A DNA stretch of 64,000 nucleotides. It comes from Niveibacterium umoris (GTDB lineage Bacteria; Pseudomonadota; Gammaproteobacteria; Burkholderiales; Rhodocyclaceae). Shown one piece after another: positions 1 to 6,364 of the stretch. The DNA lies in contig NZ_JACIET010000002.1 of NCBI RefSeq assembly GCF_014197015.1, positions 1-64,000 on the forward strand. Direction: 5' to 3'. How positions within the stretch are numbered: the stretch's first letter is position 1; the number at the start of each line of letters is the position of its first letter. Under the pieces are notes generated by a model. The model searched no databases. It saw only the letters and a list, made by a program, of their open reading frames with translations, and was not told the origin of the DNA. Made by a program: the position numbers and the translations under genes.

Positions 1-123
1 GCGTACGAAAATAACCGCGAGCTAGAAGACATGGGGTTCTTTGATGATCTCCTTCACAACTACGGCGTACCCCGCAAGACGATCAACCTGTATGGCTCCG
101 GCAATCCTCCGCCCCGCACCTAA
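1..123 (+). CDS. C-terminal fragment of an integron cassette protein, function unknown
   Basis: An open frame enters from the left edge and encodes the last 40 residues of a protein ending in GSGNPPPRT. Its TAA stop lies inside the RYYYAAC end of the first attC site, the same arrangement as in the cassettes ending at 4053 and 4584. No domain can be recognised from this fragment. Confidence 0.6.
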   Translation, partial: AYENNRELEDMGFFDDLLHNYGVPRKTINLYGSGNPPPRT

Positions 124-208
124 CAGTTCAGTCAACCGGACACCAAACTGCTGCGCTTTTTGGGTCCCCTTCGCTGGCGCTCCGGTGCCGGTTACTTTCA
201 ACGTTAGG
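119..208 (+). repeat. attC site 1
   Basis: The site runs from CCTAACAG to CGTTAGG. Internal arms GTCAACCGG and CCGGTTAC pair, and the inner part is the AAACTGC block shared with sites 3, 5, 7 and 9. The predicted cut in G/TTAGG is at about 203/204. The following AGGAGG at 206-211, partly made by the attC end, serves as ribosome binding site for the next gene. Confidence 0.9.
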
Positions 209-221
209 AGGCGGAATTCCC

Positions 222-1238
222 GTGTCGCTGCAACGAGAAATGGAAGATCACGTTCTATCCGCAGTTAGCGAGTTCGTCGCCTCGCTCAATTCCGGTAGTG
301 GTGTGGTTGCCGACATGACCGCATTGGTGGAAGTAACGTCATCTCTACCTTTGTCCAATTTGGAGTATTGGGAACGCCTTATCCGTTCGGGTCTCTATCA
401 AGCTGCTGCACACGCTAAGCCTGCCAAGTGGAAGTTCTGGGACAAGCCCACCCCGTTTCTTACCTGGATTGATCTATGCAGTGGCGACGGTTTCAAGCGC
501 GAGCGCACTCTACGCATCCTTGCGGGACGCGCTCCCAATCGGTTCTTCTTTGCCATGGCTGTCCGTCGTCTCAACGATTGGGTACCTCAAGTTCGTTCGG
601 CTGCCCGTGATCAGCTACCGTCGATTGCGGTCGCATCGAATCCAGAAGACGTTGTCGACGTTCTGTGCGCTGTCCTTCCCCATTGGAACTCATGGGGTCG
701 CTCGGAAGACGAAGGAAGGCAAACGCTGTTAACGATTGCCTCAACTGAATCAATAGCCCAGGTCCTAAAGTCCCGTCTGATCTCCGCTGCCGCAGGGCCA
801 TTAGCTTCGGTTCTGGCTCAGGTCGGGAAATCGTACGTGCTTGACGCACATCTGCCTCAGATAGCAAGCAGCGCCATTCAGCCATCCGTAAGGGCAAAAG
901 CCTATCGGTCACTACTTGACGGGAAGGCAACGTGGGTCGCGGGGCGAAAATGGGAGTGGACAGACATACGTTATTGCCAAGGTCACTTTATGCCAATGCT
1001 TTGCGATCGCCCTCTGACTACAAAAAAGCCACTCGAAGAGACCTTGAGAGCTGCATCTTCAGATCGTTCAGCCTTTGTGCGACGTGTTGCCGGTGACGTA
1101 CTAATTCGGGAGTTGGAAACGCTCGGGGCTGTTGGATTCCAACTGGCCAACATTCTTGCGTCGGATGGCAACCCGTCGGTGGCAGAGAGGGGGAAGTTCG
1201 CTCTAAAGAAGCTTTCGCAGAAGTGCCCCGCTGCATGA
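222..1238 (+). CDS. Cassette-encoded HEAT-repeat-like protein, function unknown
   Basis: A 338-residue protein starting at GTG 222, with AGGAGG ending ten bases upstream; an alternative ATG lies at 240. There is no signal peptide or membrane segment. It is mostly amphipathic helices. Repeating patterns such as WVPQVRSAARDQLPSI (around residue 120) and DRSAFVRRVAGDVLIREL (around residue 285) look like HEAT or Armadillo-type helical repeats, which usually mediate protein binding. It is the largest gene of the array and fills its cassette almost completely. The helical-repeat assignment is by eye; no catalytic motif is visible. Confidence 0.75.
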   Translation: MSLQREMEDHVLSAVSEFVASLNSGSGVVADMTALVEVTSSLPLSNLEYWERLIRSGLYQAAAHAKPAKWKFWDKPTPFLTWIDLCSGDGFKRERTLRILAGRAPNRFFFAMAVRRLNDWVPQVRSAARDQLPSIAVASNPEDVVDVLCAVLPHWNSWGRSEDEGRQTLLTIASTESIAQVLKSRLISAAAGPLASVLAQVGKSYVLDAHLPQIASSAIQPSVRAKAYRSLLDGKATWVAGRKWEWTDIRYCQGHFMPMLCDRPLTTKKPLEETLRAASSDRSAFVRRVAGDVLIRELETLGAVGFQLANILASDGNPSVAERGKFALKKLSQKCPAA

Positions 1239-1257
1239 GCAATGCATTTCCGCCGCC

Positions 1258-1350
1258 TCCTAACCCGCCGGTCGAGAGGGACCGCCGGCAAGCTGCGCTT
1301 GCCGGTCCCCTCCGCTTCGCTCCGGCGGCCCCTGACCTAGCACGTTAGGC
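1258..1350 (+). repeat. attC site 2 (variant arms)
   Basis: The site begins with CCTAACC and ends with ACGTTAGGC. Its arms (CCGCCGG and CCGGCGG) and inner hairpin (ACCGGCAAG type) differ from the common type, while the TCCGCTTCGCTCCGG stretch is shared. This suggests a cassette recruited from a different attC lineage. Confidence 0.85.
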
Positions 1351-1363
1351 ATCTTGCTTAGTT

Positions 1364-1834
1364 ATGCGTCAGTCACTTATTGCAATTCTGTTGGCCGTTA
1401 CGTCGACTTCCGCCTTTTCGCTAAGCGCCGAGGAGCGTCGCGATCTTCTTGATTCTATTAGACCTGAGGCCGTTCGCCGGGCAGGACAGCCAGTTCGCTT
1501 CCGAATAGACCGGCTTAATCAGGCTGGCGACTGGGCAGTCATCGTTGGCAGCCTCATGGCACAAGAAGGAAAGACCATGGACTGGGAGAAGGCCCAAGAA
1601 TGCGATCCATCGCTCGACAAAATGCTTTGGGTCGTTGCGAAGAAAGATCCCCGCGGTTGGGCCGCGAAGGAAATGTACATCTGCTCGTCTGAGCCACCAT
1701 ATTGGAACTTGGATCCAAAAGTGGCGTTTGCTCGCCCTTGCGGGCTCTATGCGGGCCTTCAGATCGACGGCACCAGAACCGCGGAGCAGCAGTGCAAAGC
1801 ATACGTCGCAAAGAAGCATCGAACTCCGCGGTGA
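1364..1834 (+). CDS. Cassette-encoded exported protein, function unknown
   Basis: A 156-residue protein. The first 20 or so residues (MRQSLIAILLAVTSTSAFS) form a Sec signal peptide with a likely cut after SAFS. The mature part holds four cysteines (in ECDPS, ICSSE, RPCGL and QQCKA), an even number that could form two disulfides in the periplasm. The C-terminus is basic. It starts 14 bases after attC site 2 and stops just before attC site 3, as is normal for a cassette gene. I do not recognise the family. Confidence 0.75.
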   Translation: MRQSLIAILLAVTSTSAFSLSAEERRDLLDSIRPEAVRRAGQPVRFRIDRLNQAGDWAVIVGSLMAQEGKTMDWEKAQECDPSLDKMLWVVAKKDPRGWAAKEMYICSSEPPYWNLDPKVAFARPCGLYAGLQIDGTRTAEQQCKAYVAKKHRTPR

Positions 1835-1925
1835 TGCCCAACAGTGCAGTCAACCGAACACCAAACTGCTGCGCAGTTTGGTTCCCTCCGCTGCGCTTCG
1901 GTGCCGGTTACTTTCAACGTTAGAC
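1835..1925 (+). repeat. attC site 3
   Basis: The site runs from GCCCAAC to CGTTAGAC. The inner hairpin AAACTGC-TGC-GCAGTTT is perfect, and the GTGCCGGTTACTTTCAACG right arm matches site 1. Confidence 0.9.
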
Positions 1926-1934
1926 CTCATCATC

Positions 1935-2402
1935 ATGAATCCGAAGCGCCTACTAATCATTTTATTAGCCGCGATATCTCAGAACGCGCTATGCGCGCCA
2001 ACACCTGAAAGTACGGCCGTTTACTCAAGGTTAAACACAAAAGCGGCCGAGTGGGTGAAATTGCCATACGATAATAAAATCTGGAGCAATAATCTCCCGG
2101 TATACCTTGCCTATGACAAAGGATCGCTTAAGAAGCACGGAAGTATCGCCTACATTCGCGTCAGAAATGGGGCTATGAACTCGCCGCCGTCCACCTATGT
2201 TATCGCGGCTAAATGCAAATCAGGACGCATGGCGTCAATAGCTCTCGGCGAGGACGCGTCGGATGCCGGAGTTTCTATCGCGCTATGGAATAACGGGAAC
2301 GTGAGGTTTACCAATCCGTACGACGGAGGAGACCACGTTTTATGGCGCGTACCGAGCGGTCTGGAAGACGTGGATGCGCTGTATGGTGCAATGTGTAAAT
2401 GA
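1935..2402 (+). CDS. Cassette-encoded exported protein, function unknown
   Basis: A 155-residue protein starting at ATG 1935, ten bases beyond the attC end; the reading frame continues upstream through the attC site but that part is not credible coding. Residues 1-20 (ending ISQNALCA) are a Sec signal peptide, perhaps cut after LCA. The mature chain has two cysteines (AAKCKSG and the C-terminal GAMCK) and a beta-rich pattern. The gene is AT-richer than the chromosome to the right, a sign of transfer. No family was recognised. Confidence 0.75.
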   Translation: MNPKRLLIILLAAISQNALCAPTPESTAVYSRLNTKAAEWVKLPYDNKIWSNNLPVYLAYDKGSLKKHGSIAYIRVRNGAMNSPPSTYVIAAKCKSGRMASIALGEDASDAGVSIALWNNGNVRFTNPYDGGDHVLWRVPSGLEDVDALYGAMCK

Positions 2403-2441
2403 TGGTGGAGCACCAAAACACGGCTGACAAGCCTCGGCCAC

Positions 2442-2532
2442 GGCCTAACACTACAGCCGAGCGGGACAGCCACAAACTGTGCTTGTGGTTCCCTTCGCTT
2501 CGCTCCGGCTGCCCCTCACTTCCACGTTAGAC
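2442..2532 (+). repeat. attC site 4 (variant arms)
   Basis: The site runs from GGCCTAAC to ACGTTAGAC. Its arms (CAGCCGAGCGG and CGGCTGCCC) differ from the common type, and its inner hairpin is built on CCACAAACTG and TTGTGG. Confidence 0.85.
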
Positions 2533-2535
2533 ATC

Positions 2536-3009
2536 ATGAGAAATCTGATTCCTCTCCTTGTGGTGGCGTTCCCAGCCCTAGCGATTGGCGGCGAGTCAAA
2601 TAGTCTCTGCACTCCTTCAGAGAAAGTTGTCTTTTCCTGCTCAACGACTTCAGGCAAGCAGATCTCCGTGTGTTCAATGGGAGATTCCGTGCGGTACCGC
2701 TTTGGACGCCCTGGGAACGTGGAGCTTGAATACCCTACGGCTAAGAACTTCACTCCGTCGTCCTTTGAATACTTCCATTACTTCCGACCCAACGAAGACC
2801 GCAGTTCTCTTCACTTTGATACCGGTGCAGCCGAATACACCATTTTCACCGATTCCGAAGTTGCCAAGAAGACGGCCGGCGTGTCCGTGAAGGTAAAGGC
2901 AACGGGGCGAATTCAGTCGCTACGCTGCGCGGGTGCGGCACAAGCGAACTGGTACGAAGTTGAAGGGAAGGTGGAATGCGCAGACGAGCCAATGAATACG
3001 TGCCAGTAG
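2536..3009 (+). CDS. Cassette-encoded exported protein, function unknown
   Basis: A 157-residue protein starting at ATG 2536, directly after attC site 4. Residues 1-18 (MRNLIPLLVVAFPALAIG) form a signal peptide. The mature part contains six cysteines (SLCTP, FSCST, SVCSM, LRCAG, VECAD, NTCQ), which suggests a disulfide-linked periplasmic fold, and alternating beta-type stretches. It sits third in a run of exported unknown cassette proteins. No family was recognised. Confidence 0.75.
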   Translation: MRNLIPLLVVAFPALAIGGESNSLCTPSEKVVFSCSTTSGKQISVCSMGDSVRYRFGRPGNVELEYPTAKNFTPSSFEYFHYFRPNEDRSSLHFDTGAAEYTIFTDSEVAKKTAGVSVKVKATGRIQSLRCAGAAQANWYEVEGKVECADEPMNTCQ

Positions 3010-3021
3010 ACGCACAGGTGC

Positions 3022-3114
3022 TGTCTAACTGGTCAGTCAACCGGACACCCGAACTGCTGCGCAGTTTGGGTTCCCTCCGCTGCGCTCCGGCGCCCGTTAC
3101 GTCCAACGTTAGGC
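3022..3114 (+). repeat. attC site 5
   Basis: The site runs from GTCTAACTGG to CGTTAGGC and carries the common inner hairpin GAACTGC-TGC-GCAGTTT. The right arm CGCCCGTTACGTCCAACG is shared with site 8. Confidence 0.9.
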
Positions 3115-3235
3115 CGCACGCGGGCGACGCCCTGCCCGTTCTCGTCAGTTCTGGCCTTCGCCGCATGGCGTCCACTGGACGTACCGAGCGTGAACTGACA
3201 GAGTTCCCGCGTTCTGTGCTCCACCACCTTTGCCC

Positions 3236-3580
3236 ATGCTCACCCTCACAAGCACAACCTCAGCCTGGTTGGTCATCCTGGCCTCCGGCCTCTTGGAGAT
3301 CGCGTTCTCCGTGAGCATGAAGCTCTCGGAGAGCTTTACACGGCTGGTTCCCTCAGCTTTGTCGGTCGTAGCTGCCATCCTCAGCGTTTGGCTCATGAGC
3401 CTCACACTCAGGGTCATTCCTGTAGGCACCGCCTATGCGGTCTGGGCCGGGATCGGTGCCGCCGGTACGGCAATCGCCGGCATGCTCTTCTTCCAAGAGC
3501 CAGCCAACCTTGCTCGCATTGGTTGCATTGGGTTGGTCGTCGTTGGCATTGTTGGCTTGCAGCTTCAGGCTCCGGCCTAG
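3236..3580 (+). CDS. SMR-family exporter, guanidinium (Gdx/SugE) type, cassette-encoded
   Basis: A 114-residue protein with four membrane segments, the usual size of small multidrug resistance transporters, which work as antiparallel dimers and exchange protons for cations. The essential glutamate is Glu21 in ASGLLEIAF. The loop PVGTAYAVWAGIGAAG matches the SugE/Gdx branch better than the EmrE/Qac branch (which has PTGIAYAIW there). One difference is a phenylalanine where Gdx proteins usually have tryptophan, three residues after the glutamate, so substrate range may be altered. ATG 3236 is preferred over a TTG six bases upstream. About 120 bases separate the attC from the start, longer than in the other cassettes, leaving room for its own promoter. 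Confidence 0.88.
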   Translation: MLTLTSTTSAWLVILASGLLEIAFSVSMKLSESFTRLVPSALSVVAAILSVWLMSLTLRVIPVGTAYAVWAGIGAAGTAIAGMLFFQEPANLARIGCIGLVVVGIVGLQLQAPA

Positions 3581-3585
3581 AGTGC

Positions 3586-3654
3586 TGCCTAACCCTTCGC
3601 TCGAGTGGACGCGCTCCGCGCATGGCTCTTGGCCCGCGCGGCGCTTGTTATAGC
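3586..3654 (+). repeat. attC site 6 (short, unrelated type)
   Basis: A 69-bp site from GCCTAACCCTTCGCTCGAG to GCGCTTGTTATAGCC. It lacks the long AAACTGC hairpin of its neighbours and has instead the compact GGACGCGCTCCGCG core common in mobile cassettes. The right end GTTATAG still fits GTTRRRY loosely. Confidence 0.8.
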
Positions 3655-3675
3655 CATTTCAATTAACGTCGCCAC

Positions 3676-4053
3676 ATGAAACAACGTCATCTATTTCGCC
3701 ACGGCCAAGCGTGCGCTTTTCTACTCGCGCTTGCGGTGATTTCAAGCCCGGAGTTGCGTGCGTTTGTTCTAGTCGCCGACTACATCGGGGTGGAAATGCT
3801 GCTGTTGCTCGGCGGCCTCTATTTCCGTAGCCACAGCCCCGTTCTCCAGTTCGCGGTTTATGCTGCTTGGCGCTGGTCAATGCGCTTTGGAGCGGGAGCC
3901 ATTCATGCCGCTTTGCGGGGTGCTCGATACGTTCAACTTGTTGGCCCTGTCAGCCAATCGGCCGCCGAACTTCTGTGCTCCGGCGCTGCATGGCGCAGTG
4001 CTTTCGGCACTTTCCAACCTCGCCGCTCGTTTGCCCATGTCGCCGCGCGCTAA
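3676..4053 (+). CDS. Cassette-encoded membrane-associated protein, function unknown
   Basis: A 125-residue protein with two hydrophobic stretches in its first half (around residues 11-26 and 37-50), then a basic, alanine-rich C-terminus. Its TAA stop lies inside the RYYYAAC end of attC site 7. The C-terminal half has low sequence complexity, so the true protein may be shorter or the frame may have drifted. No family was recognised. Confidence 0.55.
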   Translation: MKQRHLFRHGQACAFLLALAVISSPELRAFVLVADYIGVEMLLLLGGLYFRSHSPVLQFAVYAAWRWSMRFGAGAIHAALRGARYVQLVGPVSQSAAELLCSGAAWRSAFGTFQPRRSFAHVAAR

Positions 4054-4137
4054 CAAGTCCGTCAACGGGACGCCAAAATGCTGCGCAGTTTGGTTCCCTC
4101 CGCTGCGCTTCGGTGCCGGTTACTTCCAACGTTGGCC
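4046..4137 (+). repeat. attC site 7
   Basis: The site runs from GCGCTAACAAG to ACGTTGGC and carries the common inner hairpin and the GTGCCGGTTACTTCCAACG right arm. GTTGGCC at the right end is a normal GTTRRRY variant. Confidence 0.9.
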
Positions 4138-4146
4138 GTCTCCGCT

Positions 4147-4584
4147 ATGAATATTGAACCGCTCGCATCTGTTCAAGAAGTGCTGCCCTTGTTGTCTGAG
4201 TGCGGGCTGCCCGTCTCCGACATTACGCCCTCGGCATCGATTTCCTTTTTCGGTGTCCGTTCGGGTGGTGCTCTGGTTGGCGTTGTCGGCCTAGAGATAC
4301 ACCCTCCCTTTGGCTTGTTGCGTTCGCTGGCAGTCGCGCCGGCCTTTCGCTCTTCTGGCATTGCGCACAGATTGGTGGCTTTCGTCGAGTCACTGGCCGC
4401 AACTCATGGCATCAAGGAACTGTTTCTTCTCACAACCACGGCTAAAGGGTTCTTCTTGGGGCTCGGCTATTCGCCAGCCGCTCGCATGGCTGCGCCTCCG
4501 GCCATTCAGGCCACGCCGCAGTTTTCAAATCTGTGTCCGGCGTCGTCTGCGTTTCTTAGCAAAAATGTCGGCACCGCTGGCTAA
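4147..4584 (+). CDS. ArsN2-like GNAT N-acetyltransferase, cassette-encoded
   Basis: A 145-residue GNAT-fold enzyme starting at ATG 4147. The acetyl-CoA loop is RSLAVAPAFRSSGIAHRLV (residues 59-77). The C-terminal pattern LFLLTTTAKGFF followed by LGY, then PPAIQAT and QFSNLCPASS, matches the ArsN2 arsenic-resistance acetyltransferases. Members of this group acetylate the arsenic antibiotic arsinothricin or related compounds. No other ars gene is visible nearby, so the role rests on family similarity alone; another small amine could be the substrate. The stop codon overlaps attC site 8. Confidence 0.82.
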   Translation: MNIEPLASVQEVLPLLSECGLPVSDITPSASISFFGVRSGGALVGVVGLEIHPPFGLLRSLAVAPAFRSSGIAHRLVAFVESLAATHGIKELFLLTTTAKGFFLGLGYSPAARMAAPPAIQATPQFSNLCPASSAFLSKNVGTAG

Positions 4585-4670
4585 CCAGGCAGTCAAACGC
4601 CCCCCCCCAAATGCTGCGCATTTTGGTTCCCTTCGCTGCGCTCCGGCGCCCGTTACGTCCAACGTTAGGC
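4578..4670 (+). repeat. attC site 8 (with a C9 run)
   Basis: The site runs from GGCTAACC to ACGTTAGGC. A run of nine C at 4600-4608 replaces the usual ACACC block and unbalances the inner stem, which may weaken folding. Confidence 0.88.
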
Positions 4671-4679
4671 GTCACATCA

Positions 4680-4970
4680 ATGCTACGACGCATTGCCTTC
4701 GGCTACCTCAGCTTGGTTTTTCTCGCGGCGGCGTGGGCGTTTTACGGGGAGTTTGTGCAACGGAACTCCGGCCAGGAGTACATGTTTCCCGGAATGTTGT
4801 TGGCTGCACTGACTTATCCCTCGGCCTTTTCGATTGGCCTGCTGTTCGACTTCTGGCCAGAGGTTGTTTCTCAACCGTTTGTTGTACTTGGGGTGTTGGC
4901 GCTATGCGGCGTATTCCAAGCGGGCCTGCTATTGGCCGTAGGCAAATATTGGCGGCGTAGTTCGAAGTGA
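4680..4970 (+). CDS. Cassette-encoded small membrane protein, function unknown
   Basis: A 96-residue protein starting at ATG 4680, ten bases after attC site 8. Hydrophobic segments near residues 5-22, 36-58 and 65-88 suggest three membrane spans, with a basic end KYWRRSSK in the cytoplasm. No family was recognised. It is followed by a damaged attC, so this cassette may no longer excise. Confidence 0.7.
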   Translation: MLRRIAFGYLSLVFLAAAWAFYGEFVQRNSGQEYMFPGMLLAALTYPSAFSIGLLFDFWPEVVSQPFVVLGVLALCGVFQAGLLLAVGKYWRRSSK

Positions 4971-4985
4971 CCCACCGAAGCCTGT

Positions 4986-5075
4986 CGCCTAACAGGTCAG
5001 CCAACCGGACACCCAAACTGCTGTGCAGTTCGGGTTCTCTCCGCTTCGGCTCGGCCCCCGCCGGCTCCCGCAGGT
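4986..5075 (+). repeat. attC site 9, right half lost
   Basis: The left half is intact (GCCTAACAGGTCAGCCAACC, then ACACCCAAACTGC and GCAGTTCGGGTT). The right arm and the GTTRRRY end have been replaced by CGGCCCCCGCC-type sequence. Without that end the integrase cannot cut here, so the flanking cassettes are probably fused into one immobile unit. Confidence 0.75.
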
Positions 5076-5080
5076 ACCGA

Positions 5081-5455
5081 ATGCCCAAGCGCCTTGTTGT
5101 CGCCATCGCACTGTTGATGCCTTCCGCCGCCTATGCGCACGAGACCATGGTGCTTGAGCTGGTGGGCTATGTGCTGTTTCCTTCGCATCTCTTGGCGGTG
5201 GTTCTGGCACCTGTCTTTGCGCCACGCGAACGGGGTGGGCGCGCCTTCCTTCTTGTTCTGGTCGGCTATCAGCTCACGTTCTATCTGGCGATGTTCGGTT
5301 TCGAGGTGATCCGAACCCTGCTTCGAATTCCGGAGCTTCCATTTGTCGCAACGTTCGTCACCGCGTTCGTTCTGAACGCCGTAGCCTGGGTGGCGTTCTT
5401 CCGCCACTGGAAGCGTTCGTCTGCAATCCAGACTGAAGAGAAGATCGACACCTGA
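5081..5455 (+). CDS. Cassette-encoded membrane protein, function unknown
   Basis: A 124-residue protein starting at ATG 5081. The N-terminus (MPKRLVVAIALLMPSAAYA) looks like a signal peptide with an AYA cleavage site, followed by HETMVLEL and two or three membrane segments (around residues 28-46, 56-75 and 87-106). The C-terminus is charged and soluble. It is the last gene of the array. Family not recognised. Confidence 0.7.
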   Translation: MPKRLVVAIALLMPSAAYAHETMVLELVGYVLFPSHLLAVVLAPVFAPRERGGRAFLLVLVGYQLTFYLAMFGFEVIRTLLRIPELPFVATFVTAFVLNAVAWVAFFRHWKRSSAIQTEEKIDT

Positions 5456-5461
5456 CGCTGC

Positions 5462-5510
5462 ATCTAGCCGGGCGACTCGCTGCGCGCCGCGGTCGGTTGC
5501 TTTCACCGCC
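5462..5510 (+). repeat. Possible decayed attC at the array end
   Basis: The stretch GGTCGGTTGCTTTCACCG resembles the right arm of the common attC (GCCGGTTACTTTCAACG), but the GTTRRRY end is gone and the left end is unclear. It lies exactly where the attC of the last cassette should be. Confidence 0.35.
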
Positions 5511-5545
5511 GGACCGATCTCGCAGCAGCCAGGCGCAACGCCGCG

Positions 5546-6364
5546 CTACGCGAATACCTGCTCGAGCGCGCGCGCGATCGCGTCGCTGTCGTTCGAGCCG
5601 ATCTGCCAATCGGCGGCATGGCGCACGATGTCGGCGCAGCCGCCCATTGCGACGCCCATGCCGGCAAGCTTCAGCATGCTGATGTCGTTGGGGCTGTCGC
5701 CGAAGGCGATGACCGCCTGGTGAGGAATATCGTGCGCATCGAGCCAGCGCCCGAGCAAGGCGCCTTTGCTGTTGCCACCCTGCGCGATGTCGACGCGGTT
5801 GCTGCCCGACCATTCGCACGCCAGCCCCATTTCTCGTTCGACTTCGGCGACAAGCACCTGCAAGGGTTCGACGGTCGGGTGGGTGAGGGCGAATTTCCAC
5901 ACCACGTCGGCGCTGATCGCCACGTCCTCGAAACGCGCGACATGGGTAAATGCCGCACGGTCACCGGGGTGCTCGGTATCGATCCAGTGCAGCAGGCGCG
6001 CGAGATGCGGTTCGATGCGCTCGTAGGTGATCGTATCCTCGATGTACATCAGCGCGTGGACGCCGCTTTCACGCACCTTGCGGAGCAGGAACAGGGCCTG
6101 GGTGCGCGACAGCGGGTTGGGCATCAAGGCCGTGTGGCGGGCATAGTCGTACAGGTAGGTGCCGTTGCAGCAGACGGCGGGCAATTCGAGACCGAGTGCG
6201 CGGTGATAGGGCGCGGCGGCCGCGTGGTGGCGGCCGGTCACCAGCATCACCTCGACGCCACGCCGGCGCAGTTGGGCAATCGCGGCAAGCGACTGGGGGC
6301 GGATCCGGAGGTGGCTGTCGAGCAGCGTACCGTCCAGATCCAGCGCCACCAGGCGGAAGCTCAT
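5546..6364 (-). CDS. ybhA: Cof-type HAD phosphatase, YbhA-like (pyridoxal phosphate / sugar phosphatase)
   Basis: A 272-residue cytoplasmic enzyme of the haloacid dehalogenase superfamily. Motif I is [10 protein letters not shown] (residues 8-17), the cap follows VTGRHH, and motif IV is [12 protein letters not shown]. The stretches [25 protein letters not shown] and [13 protein letters not shown] closely follow E. coli YbhA, which hydrolyses pyridoxal phosphate and some sugar phosphates. Its ATG overlaps the araC stop by four bases, so it is the last gene of the leftward ara unit. This suggests use against accumulating sugar phosphates, an inference from position. Confidence 0.9.
   Translation of the reverse strand: MSFRLVALDLDGTLLDSHLRIRPQSLAAIAQLRRRGVEVMLVTGRHHAAAAPYHRALGLELPAVCCNGTYLYDYARHTALMPNPLSRTQALFLLRKVRESGVHALMYIEDTITYERIEPHLARLLHWIDTEHPGDRAAFTHVARFEDVAISADVVWKFALTHPTVEPLQVLVAEVEREMGLACEWSGSNRVDIAQGGNSKGALLGRWLDAHDIPHQAVIAFGDSPNDISMLKLAGMGVAMGGCADIVRHAADWQIGSNDSDAIARALEQVFA

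Larger units (their letters stand above)
1..5512 (+). mobile_element. Distal part of a chromosomal integron gene-cassette array
   Basis: Nine cassette-sized units lie head to tail on the + strand. Each has one short gene followed by an attC-like element whose left end reads like RYYYAAC and whose right end reads like GTTRRRY. Most attC sites share long identical blocks, including a terminal hairpin built on CAAACTGC-TGC-GCAGTTTG, as expected of a sedentary chromosomal integron. The genes are lower in GC than the sugar genes that follow. Cassette polarity places intI and attI to the left of the window. The last two sites, near 4986 and 5462, are degenerate, so this is probably the fixed old end of the array. 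Confidence 0.9.

Noticed and set aside
3114-3235. The 120-base leader of the SMR exporter gene could hide a guanidine riboswitch.
   Set aside because: I found no pair of hairpins with ACGR loops and no other known guanidine-aptamer pattern; nothing beyond context supports it.
4600-4608. A run of nine C in attC site 8 was considered as a phase-variable switch.
   Set aside because: It lies outside any coding frame, inside the attC stem, so length change would affect folding at most, not expression of a protein.
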